The notes: generated by a model not told the origin, from the sequence alone. A stretch of 64,000 bases of DNA from JAODBJ01 sp963782465 (GCA_963782465.1 CAWAJR010000001.1:186001-250000), one strand, 5' to 3'; shown: positions 8,230 to 17,680, counted from the first letter of the stretch. Numbers and translations: made by a program.

Positions 8230-8499
8230 GTGGCGCTCGGGATATTGCATCTGATCGATACCTGGCACGAGAAGGCCGCGTGCAAGGGGCCGGAGTCGTA
8301 CCTGTTCTACCCGCCCTCCACCCCGGAGCGGCGCGACGACCGTGACGAGCGGGAACGGCGGGCGAAAGCCATCTGCGCCGAGTGCCACGTACGGCGGGAT
8401 TGCCTCGACCATGCGCTGCGGATTCGCGAGCAGCACGGGATCTGGGGCGGGCTCACCGAGGCCGAGCGGCGCCCGCTGCTCGACGCCGCCGCGAGCTGA
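8230..8499 (+). CDS. WhiB-family Fe-S transcriptional regulator
   Basis: About 89 residues. The four cluster-binding Cys are in AACKGPE and AICAECHVRRDCL (C...C-x2-C-x5-C), followed by the family signature GIWGGLTEAER and a short basic tail. Wbl proteins hold a redox- or NO-sensitive [4Fe-4S] cluster and act with the primary sigma factor. Three successive GTG codons (8224, 8227, 8230) could start it; 8230 is best spaced from GGGGG at 8218-8222. Its location beside the ArsA-like ATPase pair mirrors whiB4 next to Rv3679-Rv3680 in mycobacteria. Confidence 0.92.
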   Translation: MALGILHLIDTWHEKAACKGPESYLFYPPSTPERRDDRDERERRAKAICAECHVRRDCLDHALRIREQHGIWGGLTEAERRPLLDAAAS

Positions 8500-8502
8500 C
8501 CC

Positions 8503-10322
8503 TCACAACCCGGGCTGGAGGTGGGTTCCGCGCGACGCGCGGGGACCGGCGATGCGTTGGTCGCCCCGGCGGCGGGTCACACCCTCGGCGTCGAGCCGGT
8601 TCACGAGCGGCATCACGTACTTGCGCGTCGAGCCGAGCGCGTCGCGGATCTCGGCGACGGTGAGCGCGTCGCGCGTTGCGAACGCGCGTTCAACGATCGC
8701 TCGCGCGTCGTCGAGGGCCGCCGTCGCGAACAAGATGCCGTCGAGATCGATGGCGACTCCCTCGCGCGCGAGCGCGCGAGCCACCGCGGGATCGATGCCG
8801 AGCTCCGCCGCGGAAGGAGGCGAGAACGGTGACGCGAGTAGCGCGTCGAGCAGCCGCCGGCCGTCCTCGGTCGCGGCCGCGCTCCGATGCCCGACCCGCG
8901 CGACGACATCGCGCTCGACGGTGAGGTTCGCCCCGGCGGCGATGGCGGCTCGAAGCTGCGCGCCGTCGAGGGAAACCGCGCGCGCGAGTGTTGCGATGTC
9001 GATCCCCGCGTCGGCGGGCCGTTCGGCATGGTGGCGCTCGACTGCCGCAGCCGCCTCCCGCTGCGACGCGCTCCCATTCAGGTCGTGCCACGATCCATTC
9101 TCCGGCGGCGACGGCACCGCCACTTCCCACCATGCTCCTCGATGATCGCAGTTGCACCCGCGGGGTCGACGCCGGCAAGTCGCTCGATGTCGGTCGGGCG
9201 CAACCACGAACATGCCGCCGGCAAACGCGCTCCGATGGGCAGTTCGAGCCGCGCGACCGCATCGGTGGCACGGCGGGCGGGTTCCACGTCGAGCACCCTG
9301 CCGCCGCCGATCGTCGCCTGGCGGGCGGAAGAGCGGAACACGACATGATCTCCCGGCGCGAACGGCAGCGCCGCGTCGAGGTGGACCCGCGCGAAACGGG
9401 CGGCCGGGTCGAGCACGCGCACTGTTGCCCGGTGCTGCCCCGATCCGACGTGCACGTCGAGCGCGGCGCGCCCGTCGATCGTCTCGCCCGGCAGCATCCG
9501 GAGCGCGACGTCGACGGTTGCAACGACCGACCACGGTTGGGTCCCGATCACTGCGTGACCGCGGTCGACCGCCCGGTGATCGACCCCGGCCAGGTTGAGC
9601 GCGACCCGGCTGCCCGGCTCGGCACGATCGAGGCGTTCGTGTTGCGACTCGATGCCTCGCACGCGGGCGTGGCGGTGCCCCGGCTCGATCAGTACGTGGT
9701 CGTCGATCGAGAACGAGCCGCCGGCGAGCGTGCCCGTCACCACCGTGCCGGCACCGCGCGCGACGAACGCCCGGTCGACCCAGAGCCGCGGCCGGCCACC
9801 GTCACGCGGTACGGGCGCAGCCGCGAGCACCCGGTCGAGCGCGCCGCGCAACGCGTCGACACCAGTGCCGTCGACACTGTCGACGACGACGACCGGCCAG
9901 CTCGCCAGGGCGGTGCCGGCGAGATGTTCGTCGAGTTCGAGCCGGGCCAGCTCGAGGCCGTCGGTGTCGACCAGGCCGGCTTTGGTCAACGCGACGACCC
10001 CATGCCGCACGTCGAGGAGTTCGAGGATGCCGGTGTGCTCTTCGGTCTGGGGCATCCAACCTTCGTTCGCCGCGACGACGAGGAGCGCAACATCGATCGC
10101 GCCCACGCCGGCGAGCATGTTCTTCACGAACTTGACGTGCCCGGGGACGTCGACGAAGCCGACGACCGTTCGCGAAGGAAGCGTGGTGAACGCGAACCCG
10201 AGGTCGATCGTGAGCCCGCGTGCCTTCTCTTCGGGAAAGCGGTCGGGGTCGGTACCGGTGAGCGCGAGCACGAGCGAAGACTTGCCGTGGTCGACGTGGC
10301 CGGCCGTCGCGACGACGCGCAC
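8503..10322 (-). pseudogene. selB: selB, selenocysteine-specific elongation factor, frameshifted
   Basis: The expected start is GTG at 10322 (VRVVATAGHVDHGKSS). GTPase motifs are GHVDHGKSSL (G1) and DVPGHVKFVKNML (G3). The G4 motif reads TKAG where Asp is expected (TKAD). SelB-type winged-helix repeats follow to 8505. The reading frame must change twice. Near 9125-9135 it passes into the frame carrying AVAAGEWIVARPEWERVAA. Near 9060 it passes into the frame carrying AAAAVERHHAERP. Each change equals one extra G in a GGG run. Corrected length is about 605 residues, normal for SelB. At the 5' end the frame is continuous with selA. Whether this is decay or sequence error cannot be decided here. 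Confidence 0.85.
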
Positions 10323-10324
10323 GG

Positions 10325-11657
10325 TCAGGTCGTTTCGGTGAGCGCGCGCGAACGCGGAGCGGATGCGGTCGTCGTCGGATGGATCGACGGTGCGCAGGTC
10401 GCACACGACCCGGCCGTCGCGCGCCATCGCGACGATGCGAGCATCGCGGAGTCGCGCGAGCGCTCGGTTCGCGTCGTCGACGTCGAGTGCGACCCCGATC
10501 GACGGCAGGTCGCGGCCCGGGAGCGAACCACCTCCGGGGGTCGCGGCGGTGTCGCACACCTTGACACCTTCCACCGCCGAGGCGATGCGCTCGGCGCGGG
10601 CGCGCAACGCATCGAGGGGCGCGATGGCCATCCGCCACAACGGGAGCGACGTGGCGTCGCCAGACAGGTACGTGAGCGCGACCGACTGCATCGCCGCGAG
10701 GGTCATCTTGTCGGCGCGTACGACCCGGGCCAGCGGATGGCGGGTGATGCGAGCCACGAGGTCGGCGCGCCCGACGATCACGCCGGCTTGGGGCCCACCG
10801 AGAAGCTTGTCGCCCGAGAACATCACGATCGCCGCGCCCGCGTCGATGCACTGGCGCACGCCCAGCTCGTCGCGCAGCCAGGATGGACGGTGGGGGAGCC
10901 ACGGCGTCGTGTCGTCGAGCAACCCGGAGCCCGCGTCGACGATCACCGGGCGCGGCAGGGTGGTGAGCTCGTGCACCGGCGTTGCTTCCACGAAGCCGAC
11001 CATCCGGTAGTTCGACGCGTGCACCTTCAGTACCGCGGCCGTGTTCGGCGTGATCGCAGCTTCGTAGTCGGCTCGCCGGGTGCGGTTCGTCGTGCCGACC
11101 TCGACGAGGCGGGCGCCCGCCTCGCGCATGATGTCGGGAACGCGGAACGAACCACCGATCTCGACCAGTTCGCCGCGCGACACGAGCACATCGGTGTCAC
11201 GGGCGAGCGCGGCGAGCGTGAGCAAGACCGCCGAGGCGTTGTTGTTGACGACGATCCCCGCTTCGGCTCCGGTCGCCAGGGCGAGCAGGCGTCCGGCGTG
11301 CTCATGGCGCGAACCGCGGTGCCCGGCGCCGAGTTCGAACTCGAGGTTGCTGTAGCCCGCAGCGGTTGCCATCGCCGCCAGTGCGTCGTTGCCGAGCGGC
11401 GCCCGGCCCAGGTTGGTGTGGAGCAGCACGCCGGTCGCGTTGACCACCGGCCCGAGGAGCGAACGTTCGATCGCGGCCAGCCGGTCGCGGGCATCGGCGA
11501 TCACCCGTTCGGCGGTGAGTACGTCCTCGTCGCCGGCCTGCGCACGCGCCGCGTCGATGGCTTCCCGGGCGCATCGCACCTGCACCCCGTGGGGGAGGCC
11601 CGGCGCCAGCGCGGCCAGCACCCGGTCGACGCTCGGCAGCCCGCGACGGGGGTCCAC
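10325..11657 (-). CDS. selA: selA, L-seryl-tRNA(Sec) selenium transferase
   Basis: PLP enzyme that converts Ser-tRNA(Sec) to Sec-tRNA(Sec) using selenophosphate. Diagnostic segments are NATGVLLHTNLGRAPLG, ELVEIGGSFRVPDIM, PVIVDAGSGLL and the PLP-lysine region VMFSGDKLLGGPQAG. It starts at GTG 11657; a TATGGT hexamer ends 6 bp upstream, so a leaderless transcript is possible. As written, the frame runs without a stop into selB. A shift within the GCGCGCGC run near 10335-10345 would instead give a natural ...ALTETT end at the TGA at 10325-10327, two bases before the selB GTG. No tRNA-Sec or selenophosphate synthetase gene is in the window. Confidence 0.9.
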
Positions 11658-11725
11658 ATGGGCACCATAGGCAAAACGCCCCCTGGTCCCGGGTGACGCC
11701 GGTCCGGGGGACAAAGGGCACCACG

Positions 11726-11737
11726 TAGAATCACATT
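11726..11737 (+). promoter_or_regulatory. -10 element for a leaderless NUDIX transcript
   Basis: TAGAAT at 11726-11731 lies six bases before the GTG start at 11738, the spacing expected when transcription begins at the start codon. No Shine-Dalgarno sequence fits between. No good -35 hexamer is visible. Confidence 0.45.
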
Positions 11738-12598
11738 GTGGTAAACGGCCGCGAAGCAGCAACGGTTCGCGAAGCCGCGACCGTCATCCTGGTCCGCGAC
11801 CATCCGAACCTTCAGGTCTTGATGCTGCGGCGCACGCCCGGAGCCGTCTTCTCGCCCGGAGCTTCGGTGTTCCCCGGCGGCGGCGTCGATCCGGCCGACC
11901 GCGACCCGCGCCTCGCCGAGCGCGTCGTCGGTACCGACGACGCCGCCAGTGCCGAATGCTCGCTCGCGTCCGGCGGCGCGGGCTTCAGGATCGCCGCCGC
12001 GCGTGAGTGTTTCGAAGAGGCCGGGCTCCTCCTCGCCCGCGACCGGGCGACCCACGCCCCGGTGCACGGGCACGACGGCGCCCGCCGCGAGCGCCTGGCG
12101 GCGCTGCGCCACGACCTCAACGCGGGCCGGCGAAGCTGGTTCGACGTGCTGGTATCCGAAGACGTCGTCGTCGACCTCTCCGACCTGTCGGTGTTCGCGC
12201 ACTGGCTCACCCCGCTCGGCGCGCCCCGCCGGTACGACACGTGGTTCTTCGTCGCCCGCGCGCCCGACGGCGACGACGGTGGTCACGACGACATCGAACT
12301 GGTCGCATCGTCGTGGGCGGAGCCGGCCGACGTGCTCGCCCAGCATCACGCCGGCGAGATCGAACTGATCCTTCCAACCATGCGCGCCCTCGAGGTGCTG
12401 TCGCGCTTCGCGGCGGCGAGCGATGTTCTTGCCGCGCTGCGTTCGGCGCCTCGCGACGCGAGCGGCTGCCCGGCCGTCGTCGCCGACGGCGGTGGCGAAC
12501 GGGTGCAGCTCTCCGGTGACGACGGTGCCCGTTTCGGCTGGACGGTGCCGTTGCCCGATCTCCTAGGCGTCGCGCCGGTGCGCGAGGGGGTTGCCTGA
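11738..12598 (+). CDS. NUDIX hydrolase, NUDT19-like
   Basis: A 286-residue protein. The first half of the Nudix box (SVFPGGGVDPADRD) and the second half (RECFEEAGLLL) are separated by a roughly 35-residue insertion, the arrangement seen in NUDT19/NUDT7-type CoA diphosphatases and in actinobacterial relatives. The metal-binding Glu residues of REx2-EE are present. CoA-ester or nucleoside-diphosphate substrates are possible; none can be read from sequence. Probably leaderless from GTG 11738. Its TGA overlaps the ATG of the downstream metallo-hydrolase (TGATG), so they form an operon, a pairing also found in mycobacteria. Confidence 0.85.
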   Translation: MVNGREAATVREAATVILVRDHPNLQVLMLRRTPGAVFSPGASVFPGGGVDPADRDPRLAERVVGTDDAASAECSLASGGAGFRIAAARECFEEAGLLLARDRATHAPVHGHDGARRERLAALRHDLNAGRRSWFDVLVSEDVVVDLSDLSVFAHWLTPLGAPRRYDTWFFVARAPDGDDGGHDDIELVASSWAEPADVLAQHHAGEIELILPTMRALEVLSRFAAASDVLAALRSAPRDASGCPAVVADGGGERVQLSGDDGARFGWTVPLPDLLGVAPVREGVA

Positions 12599-13437
12599 TG
12601 CCCGACTTGTCGCCGGGAGTTCCGAGCGCGCTCTCGCCGTTGGTGCGGCGGGTCGTCGCGAACAACCCGGGCCTGATGACCGGCCCGGGTACCAACACCT
12701 ACCTGGTCGGTATCGACGAGGTCGCGGTGATCGACCCGGGCCCCGACGACGTCGCGCACGTCGATGCGATTGTCGGCGCGTCGATGCGCGAGCGCGTGCG
12801 GTGGGTGCTGCTCACCCACACGCACCCCGACCACTGGCCCGCGGCGGCCCGTATCCGCGAGCAGACCGGTGCCGAGGTCGCGGCCTTCGGCAAGTTCCCG
12901 AAGGCCGACGAAGTCGACCTCCGCCTCGATCGTGTCCTCGCCGACGGCGACACCATCGATGGCACCGAGTTCCGTCTCGTTGCGATGGCGACCCCCGGTC
13001 ACGCGCCGAACCACCTTTGTTTCTTCCTCGAAGAGGAACGGGTGATCTTCACCGGCGATCACGTGCTGAACGGCACCACGACGGTCGTGAACCCTCAGCG
13101 CGGCGGCGACATGGTCCAGTACCTCGCGTCGCTGGAACGGTTGCGCAAGGTGCGGCGAGTCGCTCGCATCTGCCCGGGTCACGGCGACGTGATCGAAGAC
13201 CCCAAAGCGGTGCTCGACGAGTACGTCGCCCACCGCAAGATGCGCGAGCGTCAGATCGTCAAGGCGCTGCAGGCCGGCCCGGCGAAGATCCCCGAGCTCG
13301 TCGAGCGCCTCTACATCGACACGCCGGAGGGCCTGCTCGACATGGCGGGCCGGCAGGTGCACGCGCACCTGCTGAAGCTCAAAGGCGAAGGCAAGGTCGA
13401 AGGCACCGGCGTTCGCTCCGCCTGGAAGATCGCCTGA
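12598..13437 (+). CDS. Metallo-beta-lactamase-fold hydrolase, LACTB2-like
   Basis: A 279-residue protein. The N-terminal segment NPGLMTGPGTNTYLVG and zinc motif LLTHTHPDHWPAA (HxHxDH) are typical of the LACTB2 group. Further ligands are in ATPGHAPNHLCFF, FTGDHVLNG and ICPGHGDVI. A C-terminal winged-helix-like region (about 205-275) also matches the LACTB2 architecture. Some members are RNA endonucleases and others act on small molecules, so the substrate is open. It overlaps the NUDIX stop by one base and is followed by a strong hairpin. Confidence 0.85.
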   Translation: MPDLSPGVPSALSPLVRRVVANNPGLMTGPGTNTYLVGIDEVAVIDPGPDDVAHVDAIVGASMRERVRWVLLTHTHPDHWPAAARIREQTGAEVAAFGKFPKADEVDLRLDRVLADGDTIDGTEFRLVAMATPGHAPNHLCFFLEEERVIFTGDHVLNGTTTVVNPQRGGDMVQYLASLERLRKVRRVARICPGHGDVIEDPKAVLDEYVAHRKMRERQIVKALQAGPAKIPELVERLYIDTPEGLLDMAGRQVHAHLLKLKGEGKVEGTGVRSAWKIA

Positions 13438-13452
13438 ACCCACCCCCACCGG

Positions 13453-13496
13453 GTTGTGTCGTTTGCACCCGCGGACGGGGGTAAAAACGACACAAC
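13453..13496. terminator. Inverted repeat after the metallo-hydrolase gene
   Basis: GTTGTGTCGTTT at 13453-13464 is perfectly complementary to AAACGACACAAC at 13485-13496, with a 20-nt loop. It starts 15 bp after the stop codon and lies between convergent genes. The A/T patch is next to the loop rather than after the stem, so this is not a textbook Rho-independent terminator, though it is placed like a bidirectional one. Confidence 0.55.
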
Positions 13497-13505
13497 TGGA
13501 GACGG

Positions 13506-13913
13506 CTATTCGCGCATCGCGGGCGTGTACGTGAGCCCGATGAGCAAGCCTTCGGGTGACATGACGTGCACGATGCGTTGGCCCCACGGCATCGTGCGTG
13601 GCTCGTGCAGCAGCCGGTAGCCGGCCGCGTCCATCTCGGCGGCGGCCGCGTCGACGTCGTCGACATCGAATTCCACGGTTGCCTGCGGCTCGGGAATGCC
13701 GGCCGGCCATTCGGGGGCGCCGAAGCAGGCGTCGGCCGCTTCCGACAGTCGCCAGAGCCCGAGGTGCTTCAGGCCGTCGAGCGAGCCGGTCGCCATGTAG
13801 TCGTACCCCTCGTCGACGTCGAACGGCAGGCCGAGCGTGTCCCGGTAGAAGCGGGCGCTCGCATCCCGGTCGCGCACGATCGGCGATACGCCGGCTACGA
13901 ATAACACCTTCAC
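13506..13913 (-). CDS. VOC (glyoxalase-like) family protein
   Basis: A 135-residue VOC protein: MKVLFVAGVSPIVRDRDASA followed by RFYRDTLGLPF, a central VEFDVDDVDAAAAEM helix and a closing VMSPEGLLIGLTY strand. The 'fY.dtLG' and 'sPeG' motifs identify the fold. Ligand residues are not clear enough to assign chemistry. The start ATG at 13913 gives the normal family length. Its 5' end faces the broken AraC-type gene on the same strand, about 50 bp upstream; co-transcription is possible. Confidence 0.8.
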   Translation of the reverse strand: MKVLFVAGVSPIVRDRDASARFYRDTLGLPFDVDEGYDYMATGSLDGLKHLGLWRLSEAADACFGAPEWPAGIPEPQATVEFDVDDVDAAAAEMDAAGYRLLHEPRTMPWGQRIVHVMSPEGLLIGLTYTPAMRE

Positions 13914-13964
13914 GATGGTCCTCCAGTCGTCAGGGTGTTGCGGTTCCCTACCAGCGTGACGGGG

Positions 13965-14820
13965 TCAGGCGGCGACGTCTTGTACGGATCGGACACCGCG
14001 GCTCGCGAGCAGCGCCGAAGGAACGAGCCCCGACAGCCGGAGGCAATCGCGGTTGCAGTGCGACTGGTCGTGGTAGCCGGCCTCGGCCGCCAGCGCGGCG
14101 ACGGTCGCGTCCGGCCGCCGTTCGGCGAGCGCCAGGAACTCCCGGAAGCGCAGCACCCGCTGCAGGAACTTGGCCCGTACCCGAACCCGTCGACGCACAC
14201 GCGGTGCAGCGAGCGCTCCGACAAGCCGAGCGTGGCAGCCAAATCGCTGACCCGTTCGTGCCTGGCCCGGCGCAACACCGCGTCGGCACGGGCCACCGAG
14301 TCATCGGCGAAGGGCGTCGCCAGCGCCGCGATGCGTTGCTCGAGCGTCGACGCGGCGACGACGGGCGTGAGTGCACCCAGCTCTTCACGCCATCGCGTCG
14401 CGACGGCGTCACCCATGATCGCCCCGGCATCGACCCGTTGGTCGCGCAGCTCGACGGCAGGCACGCCGAGGAACGGTGAGGCGTGGCCGGGGCGGAAGCG
14501 CACGCCGACATGGAACGATCCCGCGGCCGGCGGGGAATCGAGTTCGACCGCGTAGGTGTCGGCCCGGCGACGAAGAGGGTCGTGCCGTCCCAGATCATGT
14601 CGATGCACCCGTCGGGCAACACCCGGTCGGTGTAACCGGCTCGCTCGGTCGCGGCCACGCCGGACTGGGCGCCGACGACACCGACCCACGTGCAGGCAAT
14701 GTGCGCGCGGGCCGCGCTCGCCGGTTCGAACTCGGTGTACGTCGACGGTGCGATACCGCCAGGGTACGTGTGCGCAGCCGCCGCCGCTCCATGGTCTGCC
14801 CCTCCCGACCTGGCCCGCAC
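13965..14820 (-). pseudogene. AraC-family regulator with DUF6597-like N-terminal domain, frameshifted twice
   Basis: Three reading frames each hold one part of a single protein. Frame 1 carries the ligand domain (RVLPDGCIDMIWDG, TTLFVAGP). Frame 2 continues DTYAVELDSPPAAGSFHVG through the first HTH (SDLAATLGLSERSLHRV) to GFGYGP. Frame 3 carries the second HTH (AALAAEAGYHDQSHCNRD). Adding one C to the GGGCC runs near 14570 and 14180 rejoins all three (AGPDTYAVELD and GYGPKFLQRVLRF). 'FVAGPDT' and 'GYGPK' are conserved in this family. The start is uncertain; GTG at 14820 is used. Probably a working regulator if the indels are errors. It is divergent from the aldehyde dehydrogenase gene, a possible target. 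Confidence 0.75.
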
Positions 14821-14875
14821 GACGGGAACGGGCGTAGCCTCCTCCGATCGGACCAGTGCGCTCCCAGGGGGGACC

Positions 14876-16381
14876 ATGGCGGAAACACTCTTCATCGGTG
14901 GCGAATGGGTCGAAGCCCAATCCGGCGAGACCTTCCCGACGTACGCACCGTCGACCGGCGAGAAGATCGCCGATCTCGCCAAAGCCGGGCGCGAGGACGC
15001 GCAGCGCGCGATCCAGGCCGCACGCGACGCCTTCGACAACGGGCCGTGGCCGCGCATGTCGGGCAAGGAGCGGGCCGAACGGCTCCGCAAGGTCGCCGAG
15101 CTGATCAACGCGAAGTCGGCCGAGATCTCCGAGGTCGAAGCCCGAGACGGTGGCGGCACCATCAAGAAGGCGATGTTCGCCGACATTCCCGGCGGCGCGA
15201 GTTCGTTCACGTTCTTCGCCGACTGCGCCGAGAACGTGGGCGACGTGGAGGAGCGCGGAACGAACCCGTTCCCGCCGTCGGAAAGCATCGTGCGGCGCGA
15301 GCCCTACGGCGTCTGCTCCGGGATCATCCCGTGGAACTTCCCGTTCATCATGGCGAGCTGGAAGATGGCGCCTGCGATCGCCGCGGGGAACACGAGCGTG
15401 ATCAAGCCCGCCAGCTTCACGTGCCTGTCGGCGATCGAAATGGCCAAGTGCGTCCAGGAAGCCGACATCCCGCCCGGTGTGGTCAACCTCGTCACCGGGC
15501 CGGGTGGCGCGGCCGGGGAGGAACTGGCGCAGCACCCGTCGGTCGACAAGGTCGCGTTCACCGGTTCCACCGAAGTCGGCCGCCGCATCATGCAGCTCGC
15601 GTCGGGCACGGTGAAGAAGGTGACGCTCGAACTGGGCGGCAAATCGGCGAACATCGTGCTCGGCGACGCCGACCTCGACCTCGCGGCCGCCGGGGTGCTG
15701 TTCGGGACGTTCTTCCACAACGGCCAGGTGTGCGAATCGGGCACCCGTGCCCTGATCCACCGCAGCATCTACGACGAGTTCGTCGCGATGCTCGTGGAGC
15801 GAGCAGGCAAGATCGTGATCGGCGACAACATGGACATGGCGACCGACCTCGGTCCGCTCGTGTCGCCGTCGCAGGTCGACACCGTCGAGCGCTACGTGAA
15901 GCTGGGCCTCGACGAGGGCGCGAAGCTCCTCTGCGGTGGTTCGAAGCCGACCGACCTCCCCGCGGGTCTCGACCCCAACGCCTTCTTCGTGCCGACGATC
16001 TTCGAGGCCGAGAACTCGATGCGCATCGCGCAGGAAGAGATCTTCGGTCCGGTGCTGTGCGTCATCCCCTTCGACAGCGACGACGAAGCCATCAAGATCG
16101 CCAACGACTCCATCTACGGGCTCGGCGGCGGCGTGTGGAGCAAGAACGCCGACCACGCGCAGCAGGTCGCAGCGGGCATGCAGACGGGCACCGTGTGGAT
16201 CAACGACTACCACATGATCACGCCGTCGCAACCGTTCGGTGGGTACAAGCAGTCGGGCGTCGGCCGTGAGCTGGGCGACTACGGCTACAACGAGTACCGC
16301 CAGGTCAAGCACGTGTGGCGCAACACCGCCACCGACCGCAGCGGCTACATGCACTTCGCCGCCCTCAGCGGCAACATCTGA
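14876..16381 (+). CDS. NAD(P)-dependent aldehyde dehydrogenase
   Basis: A 501-residue ALDH, full length. The catalytic Glu is in VTLELGGKSANIVL and the catalytic Cys in FFHNGQVCESGTRAL. Cofactor-binding segments are IPWNFPFIM and FTGSTEVGRRI. The end carries PFGGYKQSGVGRELG. It starts at ATG 14876 after AGGGGGG at 14866-14872. A DUF779 gene, a family often found beside bacterial ALDH genes, lies 1.4 kb downstream, and an AraC-type regulator is divergent upstream. The natural aldehyde is unknown. Confidence 0.92.
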   Translation: MAETLFIGGEWVEAQSGETFPTYAPSTGEKIADLAKAGREDAQRAIQAARDAFDNGPWPRMSGKERAERLRKVAELINAKSAEISEVEARDGGGTIKKAMFADIPGGASSFTFFADCAENVGDVEERGTNPFPPSESIVRREPYGVCSGIIPWNFPFIMASWKMAPAIAAGNTSVIKPASFTCLSAIEMAKCVQEADIPPGVVNLVTGPGGAAGEELAQHPSVDKVAFTGSTEVGRRIMQLASGTVKKVTLELGGKSANIVLGDADLDLAAAGVLFGTFFHNGQVCESGTRALIHRSIYDEFVAMLVERAGKIVIGDNMDMATDLGPLVSPSQVDTVERYVKLGLDEGAKLLCGGSKPTDLPAGLDPNAFFVPTIFEAENSMRIAQEEIFGPVLCVIPFDSDDEAIKIANDSIYGLGGGVWSKNADHAQQVAAGMQTGTVWINDYHMITPSQPFGGYKQSGVGRELGDYGYNEYRQVKHVWRNTATDRSGYMHFAALSGNI

Positions 16382-16391
16382 CCCGTAACGA

Positions 16392-16434
16392 CGTGCGTCG
16401 ATAGCTATCGCATAGCGATAGCTATCGACGCACG
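16392..16434. terminator. Perfect 19-bp hairpin between convergent genes
   Basis: CGTGCGTCGATAGCTATCG at 16392-16410 is exactly complementary to 16416-16434 across a CATAG loop. It begins 11 bp after the ALDH stop codon and ends 8 bp before the stop of the convergent flavoprotein gene. It is likely a bidirectional transcription end, although there is no U tract. The stem itself contains GATAGCTATC, a palindrome in its own right. Confidence 0.65.
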
Positions 16435-16441
16435 AGCGACG

Positions 16442-17680
16442 TCACGCGGCGGCGACGAGGTCGACGAGACGGCCGTCGAACGCTTCGGCCGGCCCGTTCT
16501 CGGGGCCGGCGAACATCGCGATCAACAGCTCGAGCATCAACGGTTCGGTCTGCTGCAGTTCGAAGAACTTCGCGCGCCGTGCCTTGCGATTGTCGCAGTC
16601 GTCGACGAACGCAGCTGACATGAACCGCGCCGCCTCGCGCAGCCGCCGCATGCGCTCCACGCGTTCGGTCGCGTAATCGCCGAAGGCGGGCACCGAGACG
16701 TCGCCGGCGCGAACGACGTCGCGTACGGTGCGCACATCGCGCATCGTGATCGACAGGCCCTGGCCGATCACCGGGTTGTTGAAACCGGCCGCGTCACCGA
16801 CGAGCACGACACCCTCCACGAACGGCGTTGCCGCCCACGAGTCGTCGCCCGGGTACGTCGCGAGCGGGCCGGCGGGCGTCGCTCGGCCGAGTTGCTCGCC
16901 GAACGGCAGGCAGCCGAAGCCGGCCGCGTCGAGGAACGTTTGTAGGCCGGATGGGCCACTGAAACGATGCCGCTGTTCGAGGCCCGGGCACAGGTAGACG
17001 CGCAAGCGGCCGTGGCCCTGGTGGAACGACGCCATGAGCAGGTCGCCTTCCGACGCGAGGAAGTCGTGGTCGTCGGGAACGTCGTCGAGGCCCTCGAGGA
17101 GAAGTCCGGCGACCATCATCGACTCGCTCGCCCGCCGGAGTGGGATCCCGGCCTGCCGCCGCACCGTCGAGTTCCGGCCGTCGGCGCCCACGACGAGCCG
17201 CGCCCCGACTTCGAGCGTCGTCCCGTCGGCCTGCGTGAACTCGACGGACGGGCGGGGGCCCGGGGCGATCTTGACATCGCGCACGCCGCGCCGGACCTCG
17301 GCCCCGGCCGCCGTCGCCGCACGACCCAGCGCGTCGCAGGCGTCGGGGTGGCGCAGGTTCAACGAGCCGGGGATCCCGGGCACCATCATCGACGCCGGGA
17401 TCGGGTTGGCGCGCGTCACGTCGGTCGGTACCTCGCTGTCGTAGTGGAGCCAGGTCGGTGTGATGTGCGCGCCGGCGTCGAGCAAGGTCGTCATCACGCC
17501 CAACTCGCTCGCTTCCTGCACGCCCCACGGCAACATGCTCTCGCCGCGCACGCGGTCTTCGTATTCCGTCGTTGCCTCGAGGACGACGACGTTCTTCCCG
17601 TCGCGGGCGAGCGCGCCGGCGAGCGCCCCGCCTCCGATGCCCCCACCGACGATCACGACATCGCAGGTACGCATTCGCAT
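16442..17680 (-). CDS. FAD-dependent oxidoreductase/monooxygenase
   Basis: About 412 residues. An N-terminal FAD-binding motif VVIVGGGIGGGALAGALA is followed by VVVLEA, a mid-protein LVVGADGRNSTVRRQAG (the 'GADG..S..R' monooxygenase motif) and VVLVGDAAGFNNPVIGQG (the 'GDAa...P..GqG' FAD motif). This is the group A flavin monooxygenase/geranylgeranyl-reductase-like fold. RGESMLPWG resembles the 'GE.l.P' segment of the halogenase/reductase branch. The substrate is unknown. ATG 17680 is used for its GGGAG four bases upstream; a second ATG lies six bases inside. Confidence 0.85.
   Translation of the reverse strand: MRMRTCDVVIVGGGIGGGALAGALARDGKNVVVLEATTEYEDRVRGESMLPWGVQEASELGVMTTLLDAGAHITPTWLHYDSEVPTDVTRANPIPASMMVPGIPGSLNLRHPDACDALGRAATAAGAEVRRGVRDVKIAPGPRPSVEFTQADGTTLEVGARLVVGADGRNSTVRRQAGIPLRRASESMMVAGLLLEGLDDVPDDHDFLASEGDLLMASFHQGHGRLRVYLCPGLEQRHRFSGPSGLQTFLDAAGFGCLPFGEQLGRATPAGPLATYPGDDSWAATPFVEGVVLVGDAAGFNNPVIGQGLSITMRDVRTVRDVVRAGDVSVPAFGDYATERVERMRRLREAARFMSAAFVDDCDNRKARRAKFFELQQTEPLMLELLIAMFAGPENGPAEAFDGRLVDLVAAA

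Noticed and set aside
10260..10322. SECIS element or tRNA-Sec near selAB
   Set aside because: I looked for a long-variable-arm tRNA and a SECIS-type stem-loop and found neither in this region or elsewhere in the window.
10323..11657. A natural SelA-SelB fusion protein
   Set aside because: Not excluded, but the out-of-frame TGA followed two bases later by a perfect SelB start, together with nearby indels, makes an artefactual fusion more likely.
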